Shown piece after piece: positions 53,055-64,000 of a stretch of DNA of 64,000 bases (its first letter is position 1; each line of letters begins with the position of its first letter). Origin of the DNA: Ampelomyces quisqualis (Eukaryota; Ascomycota; Dothideomycetes; Pleosporales; Phaeosphaeriaceae). The notes under the pieces were generated by a model that was not told the DNA's origin, ran no database searches, and saw only the letters and a program-made list of their open reading frames with translations. Where the stretch lies: positions 2,232,001-2,296,000 of the forward strand of contig JAGTXZ010000010.1 of assembly GCA_018398575.1 (NCBI GenBank), given 5' to 3'. Made by a program: the position numbers and the translations under genes.

Positions 53055-53807
53055 TCAGCCCTCCCTCGACGTCCGCTCCTGCTCCAACTCCAATTCAGCC
53101 TGTCGGTAGTACTTGGCGGTGTCGACTCCGTGGTAGGGGTGGTTGACGAGGTTGGGCCATAAAAGGACGTGGGCGAAAGTTGCCGCGTATCGCGAGTTCC
53201 TGTGCGCGACGCCCTGCATGTACTCGGTCATCTCGGATGTGCCGTAGAGGGGCTCGCCCTTCTTGACCTTGTCGACCATCTCCCTCATGTCCATGTCGAT
53301 TTCGCGCCGGTTTTCGCGGATTCCGTAGAAGCGGGCTGCCATGTAGTCAGCACCGGTTGCGCATCCCTCTGCTGGCGCTGGCGGACGTACACGTCGACCT
53401 CGAGTAGGCGAAGACGAATGCGGCAGTGGCGCCAATGGCGCCGCTCAAGCGCATGATGGGGGCGAAACCACCCTTGCCGACAAACGACGGCGACACCCTC
53501 TCCCAGTACAGCATCAGTCCGGGGCTGATGGCGCCGGCGGCTGCGCCGTAGGCCCAGTCGGAGGGGCGGGTGTAGCGCATTACTCGGCTGAAGTGTCTGC
53601 ATGCGCGATAAGTACTCGTGGGCGGCGGGGGGCTTCGGGGAGCGTCAGGGAGCATACGGGTCGTTGTCGATGAGCTGCCTGCCATTAGCCCAACGCACCC
53701 ACTGCGCGCCTCTCTCGCCGCCGGCGGCTTACCGGGTACTCTCCGGTGGGGACCTTGTCCGGCACGACGGCCTGGTGCCTGACGGCACTGTCTTGGGAGC
53801 TCGACAT
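53055..53807 (-). CDS. nuo-21: NADH:ubiquinone oxidoreductase (complex I) 21 kDa subunit
   Basis: Four exons: 53733..53807, 53658..53674 (17 nt), 53391..53596 and 53055..53335, giving 192 residues. The N-terminus is MSSSQDSAVRHQAVVPDKVP, then GEYPLIDNDPHFSRVMRYTRPSDW across three exons. A glycine/alanine-rich membrane region follows (YGAAAGAISPGLMLYWERV, MRLSGAIGATAAFVFAYSR). The soluble C-terminal part has RFYGIRENRREIDMDMREMV, HRNSRYAATFAHVLLWPNL and YRQAELELEQERTS. This pattern matches the fungal accessory subunit of complex I in the mitochondrial inner membrane (the N. crassa 21 kDa type). The gene is head-to-head with the Aquarius helicase gene. Confidence 0.88.
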
Positions 53808-54013
53808 GGCGCTGGCAGGAGGTCGGATGGCGCTGGCAGGAGGTCGGGTGGCGGAGGCGCGGCGGCTGGCACACGTCGGGTGAAGTCGAGGGCCAAGCGG
53901 GGGGTCCCAGCTCCAGCCGCTCGAGCCTCGTCGCCTCTGCAAGACTGCCACTTTTCGCTTGGCGCGACTGGCGACTGCTGGCACGGCGACCACCGACACC
54001 CCGAGCCGCCTCC
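53808..54013. promoter_or_regulatory. Divergent promoter region with a 21-bp direct repeat
   Basis: 206 bp between the complex I subunit ATG and the Aquarius ATG, GC-rich. Two contiguous copies of ATGGCGCTGGCAGGAGGTCGG lie at 53806-53826 and 53827-53847, the first overlapping the complex I start codon on the opposite strand. Confidence 0.5.
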
Positions 54014-57000
54014 ATGGACCTGCACGCGCGTCCGACCGTCGCCGACCTGCATGGCGAGAACCACTTCGCGCAGGTCGCCAGGAAGCACTGGCTGGCCGCC
54101 GCGAAGCCGCCCAAGGTGCGCCCCGACGTGGTCAAGAAAGAGCTGTGGGACGAGCTGGACAAGGCCGGCTGGGCGTACTCGTCGCTGCTCGTCCTGGAAA
54201 ACCTGCAGCTGCTGGAGCGGTACCTGTGGCCCGGCTTTGGCGAGGACGCTTCCAACCACCATCACGTGTTGCTGGCGCTCATGGTCAACGTCAAGCGGAG
54301 GGAGAACCTGGCGTCCTGGGAACACTTTGCCAGCAAACCAGCCCACTTCTCGTCCTTCTTCCGTCGCATTCTGTCCATGGCCGTCGACCCCGCACAGCCG
54401 TCCAACATGCGCACCCAGCTCGTAGCCTTTGTCATTGGCGCCTTCCAGTCCCTCGACAGCGGCCTGGTGCGCAAGGAGTGCGCCCCGTTGGTCGGCATCT
54501 CGATATGGCAGAACCTGCATTCGGACGCTGGCCGAGAGAAGCAGTTCGAGGACCACCACATGTTGCGCAAGGCGTGGCGGGCGGCATCAAAGCGATTTGA
54601 CTCGGCCGACGACGCGCTCCAGGCCAGGCTGCGGTTTGAGCGCACATGGCTATACACCCTTGTGTTGGACTTCATCAACCGCCTGTACAACAACAACACT
54701 ACCCAGGAAGAGACCCGGGACAACCTGGCATACTGCGAACGCTTCATGGAGCTACTAACCGACCTGGAGAGTCAGCTGCCGACAAGAAGATATGTGAATA
54801 CACTGCTCAAGGATCTCAACCTCTTGGCCGCCATCAAACTGTCCCCAATGTACACCGACCAAGCCCACGGCTTGTTCAAGGACCTCTTCAGCCTCCTGGA
54901 CCACTTTGCAAACTTCCCCATCGAGGATCAGACTGGCAAGCAGCTGTCCAAACTAGAGTACGACCAGCAGCACTACCATGTCCTCGCAAAGTTGCAGCGA
55001 ACGGGCTATGCCGCTTTCCAAGAGAAGCTTCAGCTCATGGCACTTGCAAACTACGGCAGCATCGGCAACCGCGACGAGCTAGATGGCCATCTCAAAGCAT
55101 TGGCCGACGACGAGCTTGTACAGCTTTGCGCACTGATGGGGTTGCGGACAGAGTACCCAAGCTCGACGTTTCTTGTCCGTGATCGAGCCTTCTACTTGGA
55201 GACATTGCTCTCCCTTGTCGAGCAAAGATGCACCTTCAAGGATCATGTTCGTGACATGCCCATCTTGCCGACCGAGAAGATTCTTTACGAGACGACATTT
55301 CTCAGGAACGAAGCCTACGATGGCTCGAGGCCACTCGCCATACCAAAGCTCAACCTCCAATACCTTACCATGGGAGACTTCCTCTGGCGTTCTTTCATCC
55401 TCTATCGAGCCGAGGCGCTCTATGGCATTCGCAAAGACATCGAAGACGTGATCAAAAGGGTCAAGCCGCGAGGGAAAGGCGTCAACTCAAAGTTCGGCGG
55501 CATTTCGAAAATGTCACTACCCATTATGAAGCCTGCTATTGTAGACGTAGCTCCACCAAGGGTCGGCGAGGAGCAGCCGGCATACGTTCGAGCAGAGATC
55601 CTACTCGATGTCAGCAGGCTTCAATACGGAGTTCGCAGAGAATGGGAGCAACTGAAGACGGATGATGTGGTTTTCCTCGTTGCCATCCAAGGCCGGGACG
55701 ACGTGCCCATGCGCAATGGTCATCATGACGATTTGGACTCCGGAGAGCAGACAGGTCTTCACAAGCTCAGGTGTGCTCAGGTGGTTCAGGTGCAGGACGA
55801 TAACGGTCGCCCAATTCACGAGCAAGCGCACACCGATGGCTTCGCTCCTCGCGTGCGCCAACGCCGGCTCCTCGTCAACATCGACGCGAAGCAATACAAG
55901 CACGATATGGACAACACTGCCCAAGGCCGGCCCAACGTATACGAGCACATCACTCACATTGTCCGCCGGCGAGGGCGGGAGAACAACTTTCTGCCCATCC
56001 TGGAGTCTATCAAGCGCTTGACGCTTTCGGACATTCCAGCTCCCTCGTGGTTGCAAGAAGTTCTTCTAGGATATGGTGATCCTGCATCTGCATCATACCT
56101 GCGTCTGCATAACCGACTGCATTCGATAGACTTTCGCGATACCTTTCTGGACTGGCAACACCTGATCGAGTCTCTCCCCGGCAAATCTATCGAACCCCAT
56201 GAGGAAGCACAGACATCCTTTGGGCCTCCATACGTCGTGCAATACCCTGTCGCAGCTGATACAGAGATCGCTCCTGCACGCCCTGCGAAAAAGCGGCGTC
56301 GCGACCAGGTCGAGGTTGCACAACCTCTGCATGAATCACTGCATGTCTCCACCTACAATCCACCGAACATGGGGCCATATCCTGCTGATGCACCGAAGCT
56401 GAACGCAGTGAGGTTCACCCCTGCGCAAGTTGAAGCCATCACGTCTGGTACCCAGCCTGGCTTGACGGTGGTGCTCGGACCCCCAGGCACCGGGAAAACG
56501 GACGTTGCGACCCAGATTATATCCAATATATATCACAACTTTCCGGACCAACGGACACTACTAGTTGCACACAGTAACCAGGCGCTCAATCAGCTCTTCC
56601 AAAAGATTGTGGCGCTTGACATCGACGAGCGGCACTTGCTGCGTCTTGGTCATGGTGAGGAGGATCTACAGACCAACGCCAGCTACAGTAAGCACGGCCG
56701 AGTAGAGTCGTTCCTCGAGAGAGGGCAGTACTATCTGTCTGAAGTCGATCGCCTTGCGAAGAATTTCGGAGCGCCTGGTGCACATGGTAGCTCGTGCGAG
56801 ACCGCAGATTACTTCAATCTTGTCTATGTGAAGCCAGCATGGACGCAATATTGGGACAGCGTCTCATCCGAGGACATCAGTGTTGAAAAAATAGTTGCTG
56901 AGTTTCCGTTCAGAAACTATTTCTCCAACACTCCTCAGCCCTTGTTTCCGCCTACAGCAGATCGCAGTCAGACTCTTGACATCGCACAAGGATGTTATCG

Positions 57001-58402
57001 CCACGTTGAGAAGATTTTCACTGAGCTCGAGGACATCCGTCCCTTCGAGATACTTCGCAATCCGCGCGACAAGGCGAATTATCTTTTGGTGAAGGAGGCT
57101 CGTATCATCGCAATGACTTCGACGCATGCCGCCATGCGAAGACAGGAGATTGCTTCCTTGGGCTTCCATTACGACAACGTGATCATGGAAGAAGCAGCCC
57201 AGGTGACTGAGATTGAGAACTTCATCCCACTCGCCCTGCAAAACCCCAAGAATGGAGAGCTGCCTTTGCAGCGTATCGTCCTTGTTGGTGATCATCTTCA
57301 GAATTCACCCATCATTCAAAATTTGGCCTTTAGGCAGTACGCTAATCTCGAGCAATCACTTTTCCAGCGCCTTGTGCGACTTGGTGTGCCAATCATCACA
57401 CTCGACCAACAAGGTCGAGCACGCGCATCACTCGCGGAGTTGTACAAGTGGAGGTATCCTAAGCTAGACAATTTGCCGTCCGTCCTTTCATCTCCAGAGT
57501 TTCAGATCGCCAACGCGGGCTTCAAGTACGACTATCAATTCATCGACGTACCCGACTACAAGGGCAAAGGAGAACAAGAAGTGGCACCACACGTCTTGGC
57601 CAACGAGGGGGAAGCCGAGTATGCCGTTGCCATCTTCCAGTATATGCGGTTGCTAGGCTATCCCGCAAACAAGATCTCCATCTTGACAACATACGCTGGG
57701 CAAAAGGCTTTGATCGGAGAAGTGCTGGCAAGAAGATGTAAGGGTAACCCCCTAACGGGTATGCCCAGGATCGTTGCGACTGTGGACAAATACCAAGGTG
57801 AACAAAACGATTGTGAGTATATCATCGTTCGAATCCTAAAGACAAGAAACTAAGAAACGGCAGTTGTTATCCTTTCCCTAGTCCGCACCCGCTCGATCGG
57901 TTATCTTCGCGATATTCGCCGCCTTACCGTCGCACTATCTCGTGCTCGTCTAGGCCTTTACATCCTAGGTCGTCGTTCAGTATTCGAATCTGTGTTCGAG
58001 CTAAAGCCTGCCTTCGACATCCTTTTCCAGCGCTCCGACAAGCTCTCGCTCATTACAGATGAGATGTACGGCGAGACGTCACGCTTGGCAGAGGTAAAGC
58101 CGGGACAAGAAATTGAGGGCGAAGCAGTCATGGAAGGTGTTGAACATCTGGGCAAGTATGTGTACGACATGCAGAATGCAAAGTTTGAGGCACTCAAAAC
58201 AAACGGCGGACAACTGCCCACCAGGGAAATCAACATGCGCGATGCAGTGGTTGATGAGGATGAAGATGGGGAGGAGAATGTTCTCATCCCTGAAGAAGCG
58301 GCGGATGACTTTGAAGAAGACGAGGAGAAGGAAGAGCTCGAAGTACGAAACAGTGGAAGGCATTTGGAGGTTGAAGCTACGAGCAGTGTACAATTAGGAT
58401 AG
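54014..58402 (+). CDS. cwf11: Intron-binding spliceosomal helicase Aquarius / Cwf11
   Basis: Exon 1 is 54014..57812 and exon 2 is 57864..58402, with a 51-nt intron (GTGAGT ... CGGCAG). The product is 1445 residues. The N-terminal half is the helical ARMADILLO-like domain of Aquarius (TVADLHGENHFAQVARKHWL, FPIEDQTGKQLSKLEYDQ). The superfamily 1 helicase core has motif I GPPGTGKTD at 822-830, HSNQALNQLFQKI, and motif II as EEAAQ near 1059 in place of DEAD. Next are GDHLQNSPIIQN, QGRARASLAELYKWRYP, and the YQGEQNDF motif at the intron. Exon 2 continues with VILSLVRTRSIGYLRD and TVALSRARLGLYILGRR. The tail is acidic. The protein binds intron RNA upstream of the branch site in activated spliceosomes. 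The C-terminal 60 residues are disordered. Confidence 0.95.
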
Positions 58403-59682
58403 TCACTTGGCGACTTGTGTAAATCATATAACAGCGCGGCGTCCAAACAGGCGTATTGGATCACTTCAGGCCAAAGTTTTCCACCCAACTGTCACTGTCC
58501 TGATGAATGCTTGTACGACAAACCGAGGCTGTGCGAACAACAAGGACTAATCTTGATCACAATTAATAACTCAGCTGCACAAACCACGCCGTCAACAGCA
58601 CTTTTCCCGGAAAACTTGCGCGAATGTCCCAACTCAAGCCATCGCATCCCACACTGTCGCGACGACCCACCAACCCCGAGTCTCCATACCCACTTCAAAA
58701 CACCCCATCCCGTCATCACTCAGTCAAACCTACCGCGCACTCTCGAAACCCGCACCGCCAACGACGCAACAGGCTGCAATTCACAATTTTGCGAGACGGA
58801 TTTCCCTTTCCAAGCACCACGACCCTTTTGGTCTAGGCGTCAGAACACACGAGAATCGCATCCGTGCCCTTGTTCTTGCATGCCGACTACGTGGACAAGA
58901 CAAGACGTCGTTGCCCAATCGTTCTTGACCCAGCGCCCGCCCGACGAATGAAGTCGCCACCTTGAAGCACGCTTTCTCTCTCATGCTTTTGATGCTGTGT
59001 CGTGATCGAGACAGGAGAGCGGCGCGGAATGTGGGCTTTGTTGAGCTTGGGTTTTTGAGATGGGTTGTCTTTTGTTGAGGGGGGGTGGTGGATGGTTGGG
59101 AGGAAGAAGAGGAAGAAGAAGAAGAAGACATATTTTCTCGCACCTTCACCCCGTTTCGGCCCAGGGCTGGACACGTTCAATCCGGCCAAGCCATATCTCT
59201 GATCTCGACAGGATAACTTGATATTGAACCCGCGCTATGACACGTCTGCGTGACATGGTTTCGAGCCCTACAAGTACGGGGCCACAATTCCTCTTTCAAA
59301 GGGTTCTTCCGCTGGAATGGATCATAGCAGCAGCATCTTACTCCCATGTGCGTGGTGAGCTCGTCGCAATCCCCACGGAAAAGCAGGACAGGTGATTTTC
59401 CAAAGCGAGAAAAACTACACCAGTATGCTAATCAGCATATTTCCTTTTGCGAGTATGTTTTTTCCAAGCCAGATATCAAAAGCCGCTGTTCAGCATGTTC
59501 TTCTCCCTGTGCGCACAGCAAAACACAGACATGTTACTCGACGCCCTGGTGTTTCACCAACTTCAACGCACACTTGCTTTCTCGCTCGTTTTTTTTTCTT
59601 GCCGTTCGGCAAGGTGGGGAAATTGCTCTAGTGTTTATACCCACCCACATTCTGTCCACCGCGCCATGTCGATTCACCGCAA

Positions 59683-59714
<32 letters not shown>

Positions 59715-60133
59715 TGCAATATATAGCCTCCTTGCTGCTGATTTTGCCAAAAGAAAAAACTACATCGACCAATCGCTGCCAAACGCCAGAAACACAGGGG
59801 AGAAGGCCAGTTGAATTTTTTTTTGAAGTTTTTTTTTCCTTCTCTCGTTGGGCTCATGGATGAAAAATTCCAAAGCGCACACAGATGAGGCATTTCCCCG
59901 CCTCTCGCGCTCAAGCTCTAGCTAGCTACTCCTCCCTTCCGGAAACGCCCGCGCAAATGCCTGAGAAAAGAGAAAAAACACCGTGCTGTACTCATACACC
60001 CCACTCGGTCAGAGTTTGCAAGCAAATGCTCAAAGAGAAAATATACCCACACCCACCCAATGCACCGTATCATGCCCAGTTCCAGTCAGTTTGTAGTTTG
60101 CAAAAATGCTACTTCCGTGGGCTCGACGCACAT
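58403..60133. other. Intergenic region with microsatellite
   Basis: About 1.7 kb between the convergent Aquarius and TOR 3' ends. Frames up to 178 codons look random. T runs near 59588 and 59818-59838 and an AC/CT microsatellite are the only structures noted. Confidence 0.55.
59682..59715. repeat. AC/CT dinucleotide microsatellite
   Basis: An (AC)n run at about 59682-59698 is directly followed by a (CT)n run to 59715. Confidence 0.8.
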
Positions 60134-63100
60134 CTACCAGAAACTACACCAACCAATATAATGCTGGCACAAGTTTTCCAGATTCGTCGCCTCGCTAATC
60201 AGCCTGCTCACCTGATCAATTACATTCTGCTCTTCTCCCGGCCTCCCATCTCTACCCGTCAACTTCTCCTTGACTCGGCTCAACACCTGCAGTGCGCGTG
60301 CGTTCTGGACTTCTTTTGCCTCTGTGTCGTTGGCGGGGGGCGCGATGCTCGAGCGATGGCGGCGCGGCTGCTGCATGGAGCCTATGGGGTCGACACCGGG
60401 GGCGCTGGCGTGTACATCGCCCATGATGGATTGGCGGCGTTCCGAGGGGAACGAGGGTTCGATTGGGGAGGCGGTGTGGTGGAGACGCCAGGTGAGGAGG
60501 GGGTCGTGGATGAACTACATTATCAATATTAGCAAAGCCATTCCTTAACACCAATAACGTTTGATGAGGGCTTGACTTACAGCTTCCAAGACCGCCATGA
60601 CACTCTCCTTATTACTCCTCAACACGCGCATAACATGCTCGCACGTCGTCCGATAACTACCTTCGATGTTGCTAACTTCCATGGCATACGTCAACATGCG
60701 CGTCAGACGGAACGGCACGCGCTCCGGGTATTTCTCGCGATGCATCGCCACCTCGAAGCAGTCACCGAAATCAATATGCACAATCTTGCCCGTCACGCGA
60801 TCGAGCATGAGATTCGACGGGTGGCGATCGCCCAAGCCGAGGATGTATCCGACCATGGACATGACAGCAAGTGAACGCGTGTAGTTTGTGCGGCGATCGA
60901 GCCATGCTTCCGAGGATTTGGATTTGAGCCAGAGCACGCGGTATAGATCTTGGCCGGTGGTGTTGTCGAGGGCGTAGCCAAAGACTTCAACTTTTTGCAT
61001 AAGAGTCAGACAGTCGTAGTCTGGTGCCATTTGTAGCATGATGCGGTGCTCAATGTTGAGGAGAATCTTGCGGCTGTCACGGTACTCTCTTATCAGTACG
61101 TGCAGGGTGTCGCTGTTGGGCACAAAGCCCAATAGACCGGACTGCGTACTAAGCGGAACGGCAGCATAGCGTTGAATGTTGAGGTGACGCTTGCGCGACT
61201 CGACGTCGTTGGCAAGGAGTGTGTTGCAGAGGCCAAAGAGTTGCATGACACGCTCATCTTGGCGGATATCCTCATGGCCCTTGAGAATGTGCGTGTGTGC
61301 TTTACCGTCGCTACCACGCATCTCCAACTTCCTCGGTCGTTGTTTCGATTGAATGACCGTTGCGACTGGATCAAATGAAATGATTCGAATGACCTGCTTG
61401 CCAACACGGTATGTTCCAGGAACCGCAAGCTCAAGATCATGCGCGTCCTTGAGCTTCGGCGAGACGTATTGCAGTTCAAGGGACATTAAAGAAGGTAGTT
61501 GCCTGGCAATCTTCCTGAAGACCTGGTAATACAGATCCCAAGCCTGGTTGAGATCTCCAATCTCGTTCGACGTTCGGAATGTATTACACCAATCCCGAGC
61601 TTCCTGGAGTTCCCGGCCGAAAGACTGGATAAAGGAGATTTCACGCAGCGTCTCGGGGCCCTTGTCCAGCATCGCGTGTAGGGGCGCTAGCGTGGCGAAC
61701 ATGCCTTCAATGTTATGATCGCCAAAGTAGAGTCGACTCGCTTCTTCAAGACCCTCGTGCCATTGCTCGTGCCAAAGTACGGCAATACGGATGAGCTCGT
61801 GACTCACAAGATCTGCCTGTTCGACCAGGCGAGGCGAGTGTTCGCGCATAGCCTCCATAAGCTCCTTGGCAGATCGTTGTCTCCGCGACACGTCCGACTT
61901 CATCGAGACAGTCAACGGGAAGACCAAGGCCTGTGGATGTGCTTTTCCAACTTCAGTGAGCAATTGGTGAATGGACTGTCTAACCGTTGGGTTGGGCTGA
62001 TTGATTCTAGCAAGCAATTGAGGAATGACCTCCAGCCAGGTATCGATCGGTACCGATTTTGTGCCTTCAGAGATCGTTCGGTTGACCTCGGACAGCCCAC
62101 CATGACTGAACCACAACGTAAGCAATCGCAACGTATCTTGAAGCGAACTACTCGACGACAGAGCAATCGACTTAAAGAAGCCATGTATAGCAGGAACAAC
62201 ATGATCGTGCACCATGTTAGAGGGCACGTCTGTAGTCTCGCGGTCGGCCTTGGACGTGATTGAGTTGATAACTTCGAAATTGGCGAGCGCCCAGGCGTGC
62301 CATGCTTTGTACCAGTTCTGATTGTATCTTGTCGCAGCTGCATATGCAGAGAGGATTTCGTGGACGAATTCGTGTTCCCATTCGCCATCCTGGAGCTCTT
62401 GTTGCCAGTCACCCTGCTTCAAGTAGCATTTCGCAAGTAGGCGGTGAGCCCCAGCCAGCTCGATGGGGGAGCCGCCCATGTTTGAGCCATTGAGGATGCT
62501 CGAACTATTCATGCCACCGTGACCATTAGTCGCTGCAAACGGATTCATGTTGTTGAACATGTGCTGGCCATTTGCTATGCCATTCATGCCATTCTGCGGC
62601 ACAATCGGATTAGCAGCCGCTCTAGCTCGCATCGCAAGATCGTCCGAGAGTCGGGCTGTGAAGTCCTTCATCGAATCGAGCGCTTCTTGTTTGAAGTTCT
62701 GATCCGCCCACATGTACTTGTACGTCGCATAAGCCACGGGATGCGGTATTTTATGTCCATGTTCGCGGACATAGTCTACCACTCTGCCATCACCCGTGCC
62801 CTCAATGTCCAGCAATTTCTGGAGCGCTTTGTTGGCGAGGTTCATCCTGTTGTTCTTCCGGCAAAGATTTGTGTACTTGATCCACATATCGGTACCTTCA
62901 TGTGGCGTGATGACCAATTGTCGGACCTTCATCATGCGCTGCCAGACCTCGGGATTCGGTTGCAGCCCCTTCAGCCTCTTCATCCAAGTCTTTCGCATAC
63001 TGGCCTGCTTATCCTTGTTGTTCTCGTTTTGCTTGTACTGCATAATCTCTTCGAGTTCTGCTAGCATCTGCACACGAATCATGGGCAAGTAAGCGCGCTG

Positions 63101-64000
63101 GTACGACTCGCCAAGTAGTGAGCTGAGCTCGGTATCGAGACCCTTGCGAGCCTTGGCGATCTCGTCTATCGCAAGTTCGAAGCGGTTGTTGTGGATGTTG
63201 AGGATAGACGCGAAGAACGCACGGTCTGGCGACTGCTCTTTCATCACGCTGAGGTAAGAGTCCATATCGGCGAACTTGCCCAGACCCCAAGAAGCCGTTG
63301 CAGCAAGCGGTGCTATCGCCTTCCGATACTCCTGACCTGCATTCGACCACTTCTCCTTCGATAGTGTCGAGAGCAGATCCCATTCACCAAGCGCATGTAA
63401 GCAGCGCATCTTGCCCATTGTAATCTCAAACGAATCTCCTTCCCTTTTCTCGCGGTCCTGATACGCTTGGAGTGCTTCGTCCCACCTCTGCAATTTCTCA
63501 TACCAGGTCTCTTTCAGCTCGACGTCATTGTAGTGCTGCGCCTTTCGCAGGATACCGAATGCTGCATCTGTCTGCTGAAGCTGGTTATTGATACTGATCA
63601 GCGCTTCCACCGCGTTCGAGTTCTGCTCGGCGTTGAACTCAAGCTCCTTGTAATGTAGGGCCTTTGCAAAAGCATGACACTTTCCCGCGTACATACCCAG
63701 AATCCGGACATCGATGGGCAGCGCTTTATCGTCGTGTTCCATGAACTCGGCCAAGTTGAGCAGGATCTGCAAGATCTCCGGCGGGATGTTCGGCGATGTG
63801 AGTGCCGTCTCGATAGAGCGAACAAGCTCTTCCTGATACTGGTCGTAAAGCTCCGTCCAACACGACACAAAAGCAGAGTTGAACAAGATCCTCGCAATAG
63901 GGTTGTAAACACTGCCAAGAGGCGTACATGCGCGTAAAGCTTGCTGAGGAGATTCTCTAAGTAGCTCCACGCTGAATCTTCGCATCCACTCAATCCAATC
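60134..64000 (-). CDS. tor: TOR serine/threonine kinase, C-terminal half (5' end off the window)
   Basis: Visible exons are 60581..64000 and 60134..60514, with a 66-nt intron (GTAAGT ... GCTAATATTGATAATGTAG). This gives 1266 C-terminal residues, and the frame is open at the right edge. Domains in order: FAT (WIEWMRRFSVELLRES onward), then FRB with ELIRIAVLWHEQWHEGLEEA and ASRLYFGDHNIEGMF, where the Ser contacting FKBP-rapamycin is kept. The PI3K-like kinase follows with ILKGHEDIRQDERVMQLFG, catalytic loop GLGDRHPSNLML and HIDFGDCFEVA. After the intron come FIHDPLLTWRL and the FATC end (NLENLCQHYIGWCSFW). TOR controls growth, translation and autophagy in response to nutrients. The intron interrupts the kinase C-lobe right after AVLEA; without splicing the FATC domain would be lost. 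Confidence 0.97.

Noticed and set aside
34203..53807. A lipid/carnitine gene cluster (thioesterase, enoyl-CoA hydratase, BTA1, trimethyllysine dioxygenase)
   Set aside because: The genes are separated by TFB2, RER1, RPT5 and other housekeeping genes, are on mixed strands, and have no shared regulator or transporter nearby.
53347..54255. 302-codon minus-strand frame spanning the complex I subunit and Aquarius start
   Set aside because: It contains the complex I exon 3 sequence, but reading through the introns and the opposite gene's first exon gives unrelated residues; the spliced model explains it better.
1..64000. CRISPR arrays, insertion sequences, phage, retrotransposon LTRs or polyketide/peptide synthase clusters
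   Set aside because: No regular spacer-repeat pattern, transposase or integrase motif, long terminal repeats, or synthase domains were found; the genome is clearly eukaryotic.

Overview
This is a gene-dense stretch of nuclear DNA from a filamentous ascomycete (Pezizomycotina; a Dothideomycete is my best guess from gene content, not shown). The evidence is short GT-AG introns (mostly 45-110 nt) with CTAAC/CTGAC-like branch sites close to the 3' splice site, compact monocistronic genes on both strands, a tRNA with a fungal-type intron, and fungal versions of TOR, PEX14, TOF1, RER1, BTA1 and RPT5. I see no operons, phage, CRISPR array, transposase or biosynthetic cluster. The content is mainly conserved housekeeping genes plus a few lineage-specific unknowns.

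Layout. 0-5.6 kb: 3' end of a cyclin gene, an HSL-type alpha/beta hydrolase, an unknown Ser/Pro-rich protein and a small two-exon protein. 5.6-8.3 kb: gene-poor, with one tentative small acidic gene. 8.3-19 kb: a seven-finger C2H2 protein, a PARP-type zinc finger protein, a 1000-residue probable mitochondrial protein and a large acidic unknown. 19.6-22.6 kb: seipin facing PEX14, a lipid droplet gene beside a peroxisome gene. 23.7-31 kb: an unknown basic protein, then 3-hydroxyacyl-CoA dehydrogenase divergent from TOF1. 31.4-36.8 kb: an unknown Ser/Pro-rich protein and a hotdog thioesterase divergent from TFB2 (TFIIH). 37.8-42.4 kb: a ferric-reductase-like protein, then mitochondrial enoyl-CoA hydratase divergent from RER1. 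42.9-45.8 kb: betaine lipid synthase BTA1, with two in-frame stop codons. 47-49 kb: proteasome ATPase RPT5 and a tentative small gene. 49-51 kb: tandem repeats and tRNA-Arg(CCG). 51.3-58.4 kb: trimethyllysine dioxygenase, complex I 21 kDa subunit and the spliceosomal helicase Aquarius/Cwf11. 60.1-64 kb: 3' two-fifths or so of the TOR kinase gene.

Several genes touch fatty-acid, lipid or carnitine metabolism (hydroxyacyl-CoA dehydrogenase, enoyl-CoA hydratase, thioesterase, seipin, PEX14, BTA1, trimethyllysine dioxygenase). They are scattered among unrelated genes and I do not read them as a cluster. Five head-to-head gene pairs share intergenic regions of 200-370 bp.

Most exon models were built by hand from splice signals plus reading-frame and family continuity, and the frames add up in every model given. 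The most notable observation is the BTA1 copy: all seven exons and splice sites are intact, yet conserved codons 282 and 423 are TGA and TAA. Others are a 7-nt internal microexon in PEX14, a 7-nt initiator exon, a 184-nt all-purine minisatellite and a 54-bp tandem repeat. I found no convincing new multi-gene system.
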